From positions 1 through 40,157 of the forward strand of contig JACPDR010000049.1 of the NCBI GenBank assembly GCA_016183935.1: a DNA stretch of 40,157 nucleotides, read 5' to 3'. Below, one piece after another: positions 24,920 through 36,958 of the stretch; position 1 is the first letter of the stretch, and each line of letters opens with the position of its first letter. The notes below the pieces were generated by a model. The model worked only from the letters and a program-made list of their open reading frames with translations. It was not told the origin of the DNA and ran no database searches. Position numbers and translations under genes: made by a program. The stretch comes from Caulobacterales bacterium (GTDB lineage Bacteria; Pseudomonadota; Alphaproteobacteria; Caulobacterales; Caulobacteraceae).

Positions 24920-25126
24920 ATGGCCGACCCCCAGGTCCAGTCCCTCAAGCAGTTCATCCTGTCGGAGACCCCCGACGGCTATCTGATCGAGATCGAGGGC
25001 GACAAGGGCGCCTCGATGGCGGTCACCGCGACGCCCGGGCAGATCGACGCCATCATCGACGCCCTCGCCGACCTGCTCTCCGAAGACGAGGCTGCCGACG
25101 AGGTCGAGCACGAGGACGAGGGATAG
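24920..25126 (+). CDS. Small acidic hypothetical protein
   Basis: This encodes 68 residues ([20 protein letters not shown] onward) with a probable short beta-beta-alpha core ([27 protein letters not shown]) and a strongly acidic tail rich in Glu and Asp. No signal peptide or membrane segment is present. No family was recognised. A longer in-frame ORF reaching back to 24734 is rejected because it would be translated across the strong terminator. The next gene is on the same strand, 57 nt downstream. Confidence 0.7.
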   Translation: MADPQVQSLKQFILSETPDGYLIEIEGDKGASMAVTATPGQIDAIIDALADLLSEDEAADEVEHEDEG

Positions 25127-25183
25127 CCCACTGGCGAAGCTTGACCGTTCGCCCTAGGCTGCTCCCGAAGAGGGGAGAGACCC

Positions 25184-25648
25184 ATGGGCCCGCGCCTGAC
25201 CTCGACCATACGCGCCGCCGTGCTGGCCGGCCTCGCCGGCGGCGCCGTCGACATTCTCGCCGCCTTCGTCATCTACCGCTCGGCCACGCCGGTCCAGATT
25301 CTCCAGACGATCGCCTCCGGCCTCCAGGGCCGCGCCGCCTATGAGGGCGGCCTGACCAGCGCGGCGCTCGGCCTGGCCTGCCATTTCCTGATCGCCATCC
25401 TGTTCGCCGGCCTGTTCGTCGCCGCCGCGCGGCCGGCCCCGGTGCTGCTGCGCCAGCCCGCGCTGTCCGGCCTCGGCTTCGGCGTCGTCGTCTACGGAGT
25501 GATGAACGCCATCGTCGTGCCGCTGTCGCTGGCCCCCGGCGGTCCGCCCCCGCCGCCGCACATGATCGGCCTGGGCCTGCTGGCCCACGCCCTGTTCGGC
25601 CTGGCGCTCGCCTTCACCGCCGCCCGCGCCATGCGAGGCGTCCGCTAG
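25184..25648 (+). CDS. Four-helix membrane protein of unknown function
   Basis: This 154-residue protein has four predicted transmembrane helices (about 10-30, 58-82, 92-112 and 125-147) and a Pro-rich turn ([12 protein letters not shown]) before the last. A good Shine-Dalgarno (GAGGGGAGAGA) precedes ATG 25184. The second helix contains [15 protein letters not shown]. The protein looks like a conserved inner-membrane family. No function can be assigned, and neither neighbour gives a clue. Confidence 0.75.
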   Translation: MGPRLTSTIRAAVLAGLAGGAVDILAAFVIYRSATPVQILQTIASGLQGRAAYEGGLTSAALGLACHFLIAILFAGLFVAAARPAPVLLRQPALSGLGFGVVVYGVMNAIVVPLSLAPGGPPPPPHMIGLGLLAHALFGLALAFTAARAMRGVR

Positions 25649-25747
25649 CGCCGGAGGCGCACAACGCCGATGGGTGATGCGTTCGGGCCGAAAGACCTAT
25701 ATGCACGCTGCCTCCCCTGACCTCTCCAGACGCGTGCGCGACGAACC

Positions 25748-28404
<2,657 letters not shown>

Positions 28405-28408
<4 letters not shown>

Positions 28409-28962
28409 GCTTCGGCGTCGTTCTGGATATCCACCGCGGCCAGCTTCCAGGTGAACAGGCCGCGCCGCTCCAGGATCAGCGCCAGCCGCTGGTCGGGCCG
28501 GTCACGGTCGGTCAGGGTGACCGCGAAGGCGTTGAAGTCGCGGTAGCCCCAGGACTGGTGGATGTCGTCCTCGTCGACCGCATCCCCGGGCTCGGGCCCG
28601 TCACGGACGGTCGGATCGGGCGCCTCGGCCGTGGTGACCATCCGGGCGACCACCTCCGGCGTGACGACGGCGTCGACGGCGCCGGACACCAGCATCGGAG
28701 CCAGGATCAGTCCGAGGCCGCCGAGGCCGCTCTCCGACATGCGCGGGTCGCGGCGCAGCTGGGCCGCCAGTTCGGCGTTCAGTTCGTCCTTCAGGCTCTG
28801 GCGCAACGACGGGAAGTCGACCAGCCGTTCGATCTTGTTCTCGTCGCCGGCCTCAGCCGCGCGGATCAGGGCCTGGGCCGCCAGCACGGGGGCGGCCGCC
28901 CAGACGATCCCGAACAGGACGACGGCCCCGGCGGCGACGCCGACGATCAGTGATTTCTTCAT
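28405..28962 (-). CDS. DUF2939 protein, copy 1
   Basis: This 185-residue protein has an N-terminal signal anchor (residues 4-28) and a DUF2939 domain. The diagnostic core is [20 protein letters not shown], then [20 protein letters not shown], and it ends with a beta-rich TWKLAAVDI segment. DUF2939 proteins are predicted periplasmic and have no known activity. A paralogue lies immediately upstream (29025-29594), 62 nt away on the same strand, sharing the MKK start, the DFP/DFA-R-SL motif and the FxWKL ending. Tandem duplication is the likely origin. Confidence 0.85.
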
Positions 28963-29024
28963 TCGACCCTCTGGCGTCGTAACGCCTTCCCACAGCTACG
29001 GTTGCCGTGAGTCGGAACCGATCG

Positions 29025-29594
29025 CTAGCGGCGCGCGGGCGCGGTCGCGGTCGCCGCGGGGGCGACGCGCTCGGGCAGGCCGATGTGGACGAGCTTCCAT
29101 TCGAACGGCCCCTTGCGCTCGAAGGTGAAGACGGTGCGCGGTCCGCCCTCGTCGGCGACCGCCAACCGCACCCGGTTCATGCCCCAGAACACGGGTCCGG
29201 GCATCGGATTGGTCGGCGCCACCGCCGGAATGCGGGTCCGTTGCGCGGCGTAGCGGCCCTCGCCCCGGGTCAGGGCGGCCAACGCCGCGGGGGTTAGCCA
29301 GGCGTCGACATCGACGGCCGCCGCCGGGCGGGCCTGTTCGATCTGGTGGCGGACCGCCCCGATCGGATCATCGAGGAAGGCGGGCGCGGGCGCCATGGCG
29401 GCGGCATCGCCCGACAGCTGGGGCCGCAACGACTTGCGGACGGCGGCGAAGTCGATCAGGCGCGACAGGCCTGCGACGTCATTGGCGTCCGCCGCCGACC
29501 GGATGCCGAAGAAGGCCACCGCCGGGGCGGCGAGGAAGCTGACGACCGCGACGATGACGGCCAGCAGCACGAGATTGCCGAACAGCTTCTTCAT
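29025..29594 (-). CDS. DUF2939 protein, copy 2
   Basis: This 189-residue protein has an anchor helix (residues 6-30) and the DUF2939 core FFGIRSAADANDVAGLSRLI, DFAAVRKSLRPQL and FEWKLVHIGLPE. It is the tandem paralogue of 28405-28962, but the middle halves have diverged substantially. The pair is probably cotranscribed, copy 2 first. Function is unknown. A hairpin at 29635-29664 separates it from icd upstream. Confidence 0.85.
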   Translation of the reverse strand: MKKLFGNLVLLAVIVAVVSFLAAPAVAFFGIRSAADANDVAGLSRLIDFAAVRKSLRPQLSGDAAAMAPAPAFLDDPIGAVRHQIEQARPAAAVDVDAWLTPAALAALTRGEGRYAAQRTRIPAVAPTNPMPGPVFWGMNRVRLAVADEGGPRTVFTFERKGPFEWKLVHIGLPERVAPAATATAPARR

Positions 29595-29634
29595 GGGTCC
29601 ATCAATGCACGAACGCGGACCGCGCTCAAACGAA

Positions 29635-29664
29635 AGGCCCGCCGGACGCGAATCCGGCGGGCCT
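29635..29664 (-). terminator. Terminator of icd
   Basis: A perfect 12-bp stem, aggcccgccgga (29635-29646) with tccggcgggcct (29653-29664), encloses a 6-nt loop. On the minus strand it lies 55 nt after the icd stop and is followed by ttcgttt, a short T-rich tail. It should end the icd transcript before the DUF2939 pair. Confidence 0.7.
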
Positions 29665-29719
29665 CGTTGGTAGCCGCGCTCAAGCAGCGAGCCGCCGCGC
29701 GGCGAGCGTTAGCGCCCCT

Positions 29720-30934
29720 TTAGGCCTTCATGGCCCTGGTCAGGTTCTCGGCGACCTTGTCGAGGAAGCCCTCGGTGGTCAGCCAGCCCTGCTGGTCGCC
29801 GACCAGGAGCGCGAGATCCTTGGTCATGTGGCCGCTCTCGACCGTCTCGACCACGACCCGCTCCAGCGTGGCGGCGAAGGTCGCCAGCTCGTCGTTGCCG
29901 TCCAGCTTGGCCCGGTGCGAGAAGCCGCGGGTCCAGGCGAAGATCGAGGCGATCGAGTTGGTCGAGGTCGCCTCGCCCTTCTGGTGCTGGCGGTAGTGGC
30001 GGGTGACGGTGCCGTGGGCGGCCTCCGATTCCAGCACCTTGCCGTCCGGGGTCATCAGCACCGAGGTCATCAGGCCCAGGGAGCCGAAGCCCTGCGCCAC
30101 CACGTCCGACTGCACGTCGCCGTCGTAGTTCTTGCAGGCCCAGACGAAGCCGCCCGACCACTTGATGGCCGCGGCCACCATGTCGTCGATCAGGCGGTGC
30201 TCGTAGGTCAGGCCTTTTTCCTTGAACTCGGCCGCGAATTCCTCGTCGAACACCTTCTGGAAGATGTCCTTGAAGCGGCCGTCGTAGGCTTTCAGGATCG
30301 TGTTCTTGGTCGACAGATAGACCGGGAAGTTGCGTTGCAGGCCGAAGGCGAAGCTGGCGCGGGCGAACTCGGTGATCGAGTCATCGAGGTTGTACATGCC
30401 CATGGCCACGCCCGACGACGGGAAGTCGAACACCTCGTGCTCGATGACCTGGCCGTCCGCGCCCTGGAACTTGATGGTCAGCTTGCCGGGGCCGGGGATC
30501 AGGAAGTCGGTGGCCTTGTACTGGTCGCCGAAGGCGTGACGGCCGACGACGATCGGCTGGGTCCAGCCCGGCACAAGCCGCGGAACGTTCTTGCAGATGA
30601 TCGGCTCGCGGAAGACCACGCCGCCCAGGATATTGCGGATGGTGCCGTTGGGCGACTTCCACATCTTCTTGAGGCCGAACTCCTTCACCCGCGCCTCGTC
30701 GGGGGTGATGGTGGCGCACTTCACGCCGACGCCGTGCTTCTGGATCGCGTGGGCCGCGTCGACCGTGACCTTGTCGTCGGTGGCGTCGCGGTTCTCCATC
30801 GACAGGTCGTAGTAGTCGAGCTCGAGGTCGAGGAAGGGGAAGACCAGCTTGTCCTTGATCATCTGCCAGATGATGCGGGTCATCTCGTCGCCGTCGATGT
30901 CCACGATGGGATTGGCGACCTTGATCTTGGCCAT
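29720..30934 (-). CDS. icd: NADP-dependent isocitrate dehydrogenase
   Basis: This 404-residue enzyme converts isocitrate to 2-oxoglutarate in the TCA cycle. It is the eukaryote-like homodimeric type II form, beginning [20 protein letters not shown]. Further family blocks are [19 protein letters not shown] (isocitrate-binding Ser and Arg residues), [19 protein letters not shown] (metal-binding Asp) and [17 protein letters not shown] (NADP-binding). ATG 30934 is the family start; the upstream in-frame extension to 31144 is non-homologous leader. It is divergent from the DUF1176 gene, with 210 nt holding both promoters. Confidence 0.97.
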   Translation of the reverse strand: MAKIKVANPIVDIDGDEMTRIIWQMIKDKLVFPFLDLELDYYDLSMENRDATDDKVTVDAAHAIQKHGVGVKCATITPDEARVKEFGLKKMWKSPNGTIRNILGGVVFREPIICKNVPRLVPGWTQPIVVGRHAFGDQYKATDFLIPGPGKLTIKFQGADGQVIEHEVFDFPSSGVAMGMYNLDDSITEFARASFAFGLQRNFPVYLSTKNTILKAYDGRFKDIFQKVFDEEFAAEFKEKGLTYEHRLIDDMVAAAIKWSGGFVWACKNYDGDVQSDVVAQGFGSLGLMTSVLMTPDGKVLESEAAHGTVTRHYRQHQKGEATSTNSIASIFAWTRGFSHRAKLDGNDELATFAATLERVVVETVESGHMTKDLALLVGDQQGWLTTEGFLDKVAENLTRAMKA

Positions 30935-31144
30935 GCGGTTTCGCGCCTCTGACTGGGAAATGGGAGTGAGGCCGGGGGTATAGCGGCGGGGACGCGCGGG
31001 CGCAAAGGCGGACGGTCGCCGAACGTGAGGTTGCGGACCGGACGGATCGGCCCGAGTATCCCGAAAGAGCGGCCGGATCGGGATCCGCGCCACAAGCCCT
31101 CGCGGAACCTCCGGGCTCGTCGACGGCTGTAGGGGGAGAACCAT

Positions 31145-32215
31145 ATGCGCCTCGTCACGATCACCACGGGCCTGATGCTGGCCGCCTGTTCCGCAGAACC
31201 GGGGGCCGCCGCGTCACCGCCCGGGACCGACCCGGCCGGGCCGCAAACGGCCGCGAGCGAAATGCCTTCGGAGCGCCGCGGCTTCCGCGACTGGATGGCG
31301 GTCTGCGACAACGGCAATGCCTGTTTCGCCTTCACGGCCGCGACCGACGGGACCGGCTGGATCCGGATCGCCCAGCAACCCGGCCCCGACGCCCGGCCCG
31401 AGGTGGCTGTCGGCTATTGGGCGCCGGAGGACCAGGTGGGACCGCCCACTCTGAGCGTCGACGGGGAGGTTTACGCCCTGACGCTGATCACCGACTACCC
31501 GCTGGTGGGCGAGGTTTCCGCCGCCCGGGCGCCGGATGTCGTGCGCGCGCTCGCCGACGGACAGGCGGCGCAGGTCGGCTCGGCCGGAGAGTTGTCGCTG
31601 TCCGGGGCCTCGGCCGCCCTGCTGTGGATCGACGAGCGGCAGGGGCGGCTGGACACCGTGACCGCCCTGCGTCGGCGCGGCGCCAAGCCGGCCTCGGCCG
31701 TGCCGCCGCCTCCGCCCCTCCCGGTGGTCACGCCGGCGCCCGCCGTGTCCCAGGCCGGCTTCGGGGACAAGGACCAGGTGCTGCCGGCCGCGCTGGAGGC
31801 CTTGCCGGTGGTGGTCGCCTGCCGCGCCGATACCGCCGACACCGAATGGGTGCAGAAGGAGGTCATGTCGGCGCGGCTCGACGCCTCGACCGAACTGTGG
31901 GCCGTGCCCTGCTTCATGGGCGCCTACAACATGGGCCACGAGTGGTTCATCACCGGTCCCGGAGGCCGCGACCCTCGCCCCGCCCGCCTGACCTCGACCT
32001 CGGACGAGCCGACCGCCACCACGATCAACGCCGGCTTTGCGCCGGAGGCCCGCACCATCACCGCCTTCGCCAAGGCGCGGGGGATCAGCGACTGCGGCAC
32101 CGCCTCGACCTGGACCTGGACCGGACGGGAATTCGTGCTGACTACGGAACTGGAAATGCCGGAATGCTGGGGCGTGCCCGCGGACTATTGGCCGACGACA
32201 TGGCGAACCCGTTGA
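31145..32215 (+). CDS. DUF1176 lipoprotein
   Basis: This 356-residue protein has a lipoprotein signal: LMLAAC gives a lipobox with Cys15. DUF1176 follows, with an N-terminal half ([20 protein letters not shown]; paired cysteines could form a disulfide), a Pro-rich linker ([14 protein letters not shown], about residue 185), and a C-terminal half ending [28 protein letters not shown] precedes the ATG. Function is unknown; homologues are envelope proteins. Its last 16 nt overlap the start of the flavoprotein gene, which suggests cotranscription. Confidence 0.87.
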   Translation: MRLVTITTGLMLAACSAEPGAAASPPGTDPAGPQTAASEMPSERRGFRDWMAVCDNGNACFAFTAATDGTGWIRIAQQPGPDARPEVAVGYWAPEDQVGPPTLSVDGEVYALTLITDYPLVGEVSAARAPDVVRALADGQAAQVGSAGELSLSGASAALLWIDERQGRLDTVTALRRRGAKPASAVPPPPPLPVVTPAPAVSQAGFGDKDQVLPAALEALPVVVACRADTADTEWVQKEVMSARLDASTELWAVPCFMGAYNMGHEWFITGPGGRDPRPARLTSTSDEPTATTINAGFAPEARTITAFAKARGISDCGTASTWTWTGREFVLTTELEMPECWGVPADYWPTTWRTR

Positions 32216-33123
32216 AGGGGTCCGACCCCGAAGTTCTGATCATCGGCGCCGGCCCCGCCGGCCTGACCGCCGCAACCTATCTGGCGCGGTTCCGAAGGCG
32301 GGTGCTGGTCGCGGACGGCGGCGCGCCGCGGGCCTGCTGGATTCCGGTCAGCCACAACCTGCCCGGTTTTCCCCAGGGCATCACCGGCGAGGCCATCGTG
32401 AGGCGGATGACCGAGCAGGCGCTGGAGTTCGACGCCGTCATCGAGTCCGGTCGCGTCGAGACCCTGGAGCGGGACGGCGAAGGGTTCAGGGCGCGCCTGA
32501 ACGGGCGGGAGATCCGGGCGCGGGCGGTGCTGCTGGCGACCGGGGTGGTGGACCACCATCCCGACCTGCCCGGCGTCGAACGGGCCATCGAGCGGTCGCT
32601 GGTCCGCATCTGCCCGATCTGCGACGGCTACGAGGCCATCGACAAGGCGGTGGCGATCATCGGTCAGGACGACAAGGGCGTACGCGAGGCGGCCTTCCTG
32701 CGCACCTACTCCGATCGGGTGACGCTGATCCATGTCGGTCCGGCCGAAGCGTTGACCGAGGAAGATGAGCTTCGCCGGATGGGCGCCGAGTTGATCCGGG
32801 CCCCGATCGACAATGTCCGGCTGGAGGGCGACCGGGTGACGGCGCTGAGCTGGGGCGGGACCTTCCGCGTGTTCGACCTGGTCTATTCGGCGCTGGGCAC
32901 ATCGCCGAACGCGGAGCTGGCTCGGGCGCTGGGCGCGCGGGTGGGGGATGACGGCTGCATGGTGGTCGACGCCCATCAGGCGACCAGCGTGCCCGGACTC
33001 TACGCCGCCGGGGATGTGGTGCGTGGACTGAATCAGATCGCCGTGGCCGGGGCCGAGGCCGCGATCGCGGCGACGGCCATCCACAACGCCCTGCGCGAGG
33101 CGGACGGCTGGACGGTCGACTAA
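32200..33123 (+). CDS. Thioredoxin-reductase-like FAD/NAD(P) oxidoreductase
   Basis: This 307-residue flavoprotein has the N-terminal FAD dinucleotide fold VLIIGAGPAGLTAATYLARF. The redox-active pair Cys138/Cys141 lies in RICPICDGYEAID, and a second NAD(P)-type Rossmann start is AVAIIGQDDKGVREAAFL. The C-terminal FAD motif is GLYAAGDVVRGLNQIAVAGA. This is the TrxR plan, but the NAD(P) loop is not the canonical GGGxxA, so the electron donor and acceptor are uncertain. ATG 32200 lies inside the end of the DUF1176 gene. Confidence 0.9.
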   Translation: MANPLKGSDPEVLIIGAGPAGLTAATYLARFRRRVLVADGGAPRACWIPVSHNLPGFPQGITGEAIVRRMTEQALEFDAVIESGRVETLERDGEGFRARLNGREIRARAVLLATGVVDHHPDLPGVERAIERSLVRICPICDGYEAIDKAVAIIGQDDKGVREAAFLRTYSDRVTLIHVGPAEALTEEDELRRMGAELIRAPIDNVRLEGDRVTALSWGGTFRVFDLVYSALGTSPNAELARALGARVGDDGCMVVDAHQATSVPGLYAAGDVVRGLNQIAVAGAEAAIAATAIHNALREADGWTVD

Positions 33124-33145
33124 CCGTCCGCCTCATGCAGGCGGA

Positions 33146-33277
33146 TCAACGGCTTGAGGCCGCGAGGATCCGCTGCGGCTTGCGAATGCGGGCGCGCGTG
33201 CGGCTGCGCCGCCAGTCGTTGAGCACATTGACCCAACCCCATGCGACTTCCTTATGTATCCGGTGTGCCTCTTCCAT
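33146..33277 (-). CDS. 43-residue basic peptide with strong RBS
   Basis: This reading frame, MEEAHRIHKEVAWGWVNVLN then DWRRSRTRARIRKPQRILAA SSR, is preceded by a near-perfect Shine-Dalgarno (CAGGAGGCCAAA-ATG), the strongest in its vicinity. The product has an amphipathic Trp-containing N-terminal helix and a very basic C-terminus, compatible with membrane or nucleic-acid binding. It is divergent from the LysR gene with 100 nt between starts, a layout typical for a LysR target. The basic tail faintly resembles DUF1127 peptides, but the match is too weak to name. Confidence rests on the RBS and layout. Confidence 0.6.
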   Translation of the reverse strand: MEEAHRIHKEVAWGWVNVLNDWRRSRTRARIRKPQRILAASSR

Positions 33278-33377
33278 TTTGGCCTCCTGACGTTCCTGTG
33301 GTGAGGACAACGCCAAAATGGCCTTGACAGCGGCTGTGCGCAAACCAGATTGGCGGGGCGCAGCATAAGGCATGCTT

Positions 33378-34307
33378 ATGGCCGATCCTCTCGCCGGAAT
33401 CCCCCTGGCCTCCATCCGGGTGTTCGAGGCCGCGGCGCGCCTGAACAGCTTCACCCGCGCGGCGGAAGAGCTGGGCATGACCCAGGCGGCGGTCAGCTGG
33501 CAGATCAAGGCGCTGGAAGGCCGGCTGGGCCAGAGCCTGTTCCGGCGGCTGCCGCGCGAGGTCGTGCCGACCGAGGCCGGCGAACGGCTGTCGCGCGCCG
33601 CCACCGAGGCCATGAGCCTGCTGCGCCGCGCCCTGTCGGACCTGACCGAGGCGGACCAGGCGATCCTGTCGATCACCACCCTGGCGACACTGGCGACGCA
33701 GTGGCTGGCCCCGAGGCTGGGCGAGTTCCAGCTGGCGCATCCCGAGCTGGCGGTGCGACTCGATACGGCGGCCCATCTCGTCGATCTGTCGCGCGAGGGG
33801 TTCGATGTCGGCATCCGCTCGGGGACCGGCGACTGGCCGGGCGTGGAGAGCGTCGAGGTCATGCCCAGCGTGTTCACCCCCGTATGCAGCCCCCGCCTGC
33901 GGGATCGACTGGAGCTGCGGACGGCCGAAGACCTGCTGAAGGCGCCGCGGATCGGGCTGGACAAGGAATGGGCGGTTTGGTTCGCCGCCGCCGGCGTCGC
34001 CGCCGACGGCCAGGCCCCCTCCCGTCTGCGGGCCGACTACCAGGCGCTGGAGGTGGCCTCGGCGCTCGGCGATCAGGGGGTGGCGCTGGCCTCGCCGATC
34101 CTGTTCGCGCGCGAACTGGCGGCGGGCCTGCTGGTCCAGCCGGTCCCGCTGGCGGTCAAGCTGATCCCCCACTACGCCTACTGGCTGGTCTGGCCGGAAG
34201 GCCGGCGGCGCTCGCCCAAGATCGCCCGCTTCCGCGACTGGATCCTGGCCGCCGCGGCGGCGGACCCGAGCGTGCTCGCGGCCCGCGAGGCGGTGCAGGC
34301 GGGCTGA
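33378..34307 (+). CDS. LysR-family transcriptional regulator (GcvA-like)
   Basis: This 309-residue regulator has an N-terminal winged HTH (ASIRVFEAAARLNSFTRAAE, then MTQAAVSWQIKALEGRLGQ) and a periplasmic-binding-protein-like effector domain (about 95-300). The layout of the HTH and the FDVGIRSGTGDWPG segment resemble GcvA-type members. The effector is unknown. ATG 33378 is chosen because AAGG lies 8 nt upstream; ATG 33372 would leave only 2 nt. The divergent 43-residue peptide gene is the most obvious regulatory target. Confidence 0.93.
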   Translation: MADPLAGIPLASIRVFEAAARLNSFTRAAEELGMTQAAVSWQIKALEGRLGQSLFRRLPREVVPTEAGERLSRAATEAMSLLRRALSDLTEADQAILSITTLATLATQWLAPRLGEFQLAHPELAVRLDTAAHLVDLSREGFDVGIRSGTGDWPGVESVEVMPSVFTPVCSPRLRDRLELRTAEDLLKAPRIGLDKEWAVWFAAAGVAADGQAPSRLRADYQALEVASALGDQGVALASPILFARELAAGLLVQPVPLAVKLIPHYAYWLVWPEGRRRSPKIARFRDWILAAAAADPSVLAAREAVQAG

Positions 34308-34377
34308 CGCCGTCAGATTTCGTCGGTTGCCGAACTCTCCCGCCGCCGGGCACGGTGCGGGTTGGGAGGCGCGCGAC

Positions 34378-34704
34378 ATGATGTCCACGTTGAAGAAGTT
34401 CCGGCTCGGGCTCGCGGCGATGGCGGCGTTGACGACCACCGCCTGCAGCAGCGACCCGGCCATGTGGGAAGCCATCGCCGTGGGCCTCGACCAGGCGGCG
34501 GCCGACCTCGAATACGAGAACGCCTACTGCTACTGGGCGACGCCGCCGGGCCTGCCTTACGGCGCCAACCAGCGCTACTGCCCCGGCGACTATGGCTACC
34601 GCGACTTCTACATCCCGCCCGAGTCGCCCTACTGGCGCGACCGTTACCGGGATCATCGACGGGACGAGCGCCGCGATGACCGCCGGGACCGCCGCGAACA
34701 GTAG
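34378..34704 (+). CDS. Small putative lipoprotein, Arg/Asp-rich C-terminus
   Basis: This 108-residue protein has an N-terminal export signal ending AALTTTACSSD, where Cys23 is the likely lipidation site; the lipobox is imperfect. A Tyr/Trp-rich middle (ENAYCYWATPPGLPYGANQR) and a charged repeat tail of alternating Arg and Asp (DHRRDERRDDRRDRREQ) follow. GGGAGG precedes ATG 34378; a start 17 codons earlier is in frame but lacks an RBS. Its stop is 2 nt from that of cckA on the opposite strand. No family was recognised. Confidence 0.75.
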   Translation: MMSTLKKFRLGLAAMAALTTTACSSDPAMWEAIAVGLDQAAADLEYENAYCYWATPPGLPYGANQRYCPGDYGYRDFYIPPESPYWRDRYRDHRRDERRDDRRDRREQ

Positions 34705-34706
34705 GC

Positions 34707-36755
34707 CTAGGCGGCGCGCAACTCCTGCTTGACCCGTTCGGCCAGCGTCTTGATGTCCAGAGGCTTGGGCAGGAAGGAGACGCCGACCTCGTCCTGCAGC
34801 AGGTCCGAGAAGTCGCTCTCGGCGTAGCCCGAGATGAACATCACCGGCGCATCGCCGAGGAACGGCCGGGCCTTCTTCAGCAGGGACGGACCGTCAAGGC
34901 CGGGCATGATGACGTCCGAGATCATCATGTCGATGGTCCCGGCGTGCTCCTCGGCCAGCGCCAGGGCCTCCTCGCCGTCGGCCGCCTCGATCACGTCGTA
35001 GCCGCGCTGGCGCAGCAGGCGGGCGGCGATGCCGCGCACGGCCGCCTCGTCCTCGACGAACAGGATGCGGCCGGCCCCGGACAGGTCGCGGGGCGCCTTG
35101 GGCTTGACCTCGATCACCGGCGTCTCGGCCAACTCGGCCTCGCCCGCCTCGGGCAGGAAGATGCGGAAGGCCGCCCCCAGAATCCGGGACCCGGCGTCCT
35201 CGAGGTTGGAGACGTTGATGTGGCCGCCGGCCTGCTCGACGATGCCGTAGACGGTGGCCAGGCCCATGCCCGTGCCCTCGTTCACCGCCTTGGTGGTGAA
35301 GAAGGGTTCGAAGATCTTGTCCAGCAGTTCGGGCGGCACGCCGGGACCGGTGTCGGTCACCTCGATCAGGGCGACGGCCGCGGTGGGGGCGGCGGCCCAG
35401 CCGAGGGCGCGGGCCTCGTCGCGGCTCAGACGCAGGGTGCGGATGGTGACCACGCCGGCGCCCGGTTCGACCACGCCGCGCATGGCGTCGCGGGCGTTGA
35501 CGGCCAGGTTCATCACCGCCGTCTCGAGCTGGCTCTTGTCGGCCAGGACCACCGGCAGGTCGCGGCCGTAGTCGGTTTCCAGCCGGACGTCCTCGCGCAG
35601 CAGGCGGCGCAGCAGGACGGCGAACTCGCCGACCAGTTCGCCGAGATCGAGCCGTTCGCGGCGCACCGTGGACTTGCGCGAGAAGGCCAGCAGCTTGCGC
35701 ACGAGGTCGGCGGCGCGGATGGCGGTCTGGCGGATCTCGTTCAGCCCCTCGTAGGAGGGATCGCCGACCGGGTGGCGCTCCAGCAGGCCGCTGAGCTGCA
35801 TCTGGATGGCGGTCAGCAGGTTGTTGAAGTCGTGGGCCACGCCGCCGGCGAGTTGCCCGACCGCCTGCATCTTCTGGGCCTGCGACAGCTGCAGCTCCAT
35901 CGACTTCTGGGCCGAGACGTCGAACAGCCAGACGCGCCGCTTGTCGCCTTCCGGGGCGACGTAGAGGTGCAGCATCCGGTCGGGAAAGGCGCGGGCGACC
36001 AGTTCGATCGGACCCGACGAGCCGGCGGCCAGCCTGGCGCGCGCCTCCGTGACCAGGGCGGGATCGAACAGATGACCGAAGGCGGCGTCGCGGGCCGCGG
36101 CGGGGCCGGTCAGGACCGCGAGGGCGGCGTTGGCCTCCTCGACCTTGCCGCCGAACAGATCCTCGGCGGCGATGACGGCCGAGCCGAACGGGGCGCCGGC
36201 GGCCATGGCCCGGCTCTCGGCGGCGTTGGAGCCGGGGGCGGACGTCCCTCCGGTCATCACGGGAATGGCGGCCTCGGGCGCGGCGCGGACCAGGAAGCGG
36301 CCCTCACCGGCATGGCCGATCAGCACCTCCTGCTCACGGTCGCCGATCATGACGATGGCCCGTCCCTGCTCCCCCGCGCGGGCCTGGGCGAAGGCCATGT
36401 ACAGCGCCGCGGCCGAGCGACCCTTGGGCAGTGTGTTGACGGCGCCGTTGCTCTCGGCCCAGGCCGCGTTGAAGGCCAGGACCTGGCCGGACGCCCAGAC
36501 CAGGGCGGCGGGCTCGGCCATCGCGTCGAGCAGGTCGATAGTGGTGTCGCCCAACGGCTTGCGGCGCTCGCTCCGGGCGAAGGCGAACAGGCCGATCAGG
36601 GCCACGGCGCCGGCGGTGAAGATCAGCACCAACCCCGGCGCGCTCATCGGATCGGCCCGGAAGGCGGGGTAGGCCAGCGCTCCGACGGCCATGATGAAGC
36701 CGATCACCATGACGATGAGCAGCGGGTCGAAGCCCTTGCGGTGCGTTGCGGTCAT
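34707..36755 (-). CDS. cckA: Cell-cycle hybrid histidine kinase CckA
   Basis: This 682-residue membrane kinase/phosphatase heads the CtrA phosphorelay. Two transmembrane helices (about 10-30 and 40-60) are followed by two PAS-like regions (70-160 and 190-290). The DHp helix carries His308 in [19 protein letters not shown]. The HATPase has N-box [10 protein letters not shown], then [20 protein letters not shown] and [18 protein letters not shown]. The C-terminal receiver has acidic residues FVEDEA and phospho-acceptor Asp614 in [10 protein letters not shown]. Domain order matches Caulobacter CckA. ATG 36755 has GAGG upstream; a start ten codons earlier lacks an RBS. Its partner ChpT is encoded at 13112-13768. 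Confidence 0.9.
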   Translation of the reverse strand: MTATHRKGFDPLLIVMVIGFIMAVGALAYPAFRADPMSAPGLVLIFTAGAVALIGLFAFARSERRKPLGDTTIDLLDAMAEPAALVWASGQVLAFNAAWAESNGAVNTLPKGRSAAALYMAFAQARAGEQGRAIVMIGDREQEVLIGHAGEGRFLVRAAPEAAIPVMTGGTSAPGSNAAESRAMAAGAPFGSAVIAAEDLFGGKVEEANAALAVLTGPAAARDAAFGHLFDPALVTEARARLAAGSSGPIELVARAFPDRMLHLYVAPEGDKRRVWLFDVSAQKSMELQLSQAQKMQAVGQLAGGVAHDFNNLLTAIQMQLSGLLERHPVGDPSYEGLNEIRQTAIRAADLVRKLLAFSRKSTVRRERLDLGELVGEFAVLLRRLLREDVRLETDYGRDLPVVLADKSQLETAVMNLAVNARDAMRGVVEPGAGVVTIRTLRLSRDEARALGWAAAPTAAVALIEVTDTGPGVPPELLDKIFEPFFTTKAVNEGTGMGLATVYGIVEQAGGHINVSNLEDAGSRILGAAFRIFLPEAGEAELAETPVIEVKPKAPRDLSGAGRILFVEDEAAVRGIAARLLRQRGYDVIEAADGEEALALAEEHAGTIDMMISDVIMPGLDGPSLLKKARPFLGDAPVMFISGYAESDFSDLLQDEVGVSFLPKPLDIKTLAERVKQELRAA

Positions 36756-36821
36756 GGCGCCTCGGCCCGAATCAAACGGGAGCATTCAGGCATAGTGTTC
36801 CGTATGCCCGGCCGGAGCGAA

Positions 36822-36863
36822 TCCGGACTCTGGACTCCCCGGGACCGGTCCGAAGAGTCCGGA
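36822..36863 (-). promoter_or_regulatory. Inverted repeat in the cckA upstream region
   Basis: The arms tccggactct (36822-36831) and agagtccgga (36854-36863) are perfectly complementary over 10 bp, around a 22-nt loop containing the palindrome ggaccggtcc. It lies 96 nt after the dehydrogenase stop and 67 nt upstream of the cckA start. With no T-run it may be a weak terminator or a structured cckA leader. The 16-mer at 36848-36863 recurs (inverted) at 24712-24727 after recA. Confidence 0.4.
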
Positions 36864-36958
36864 CGGTCTCATTGGGTTCCGCCGCCATGACGCACCATAG
36901 AGGACCGGCGCGTCAGACGCGGGCCCGTTCGTCAGCCGCCGGGCGCGACCGGGACGGG

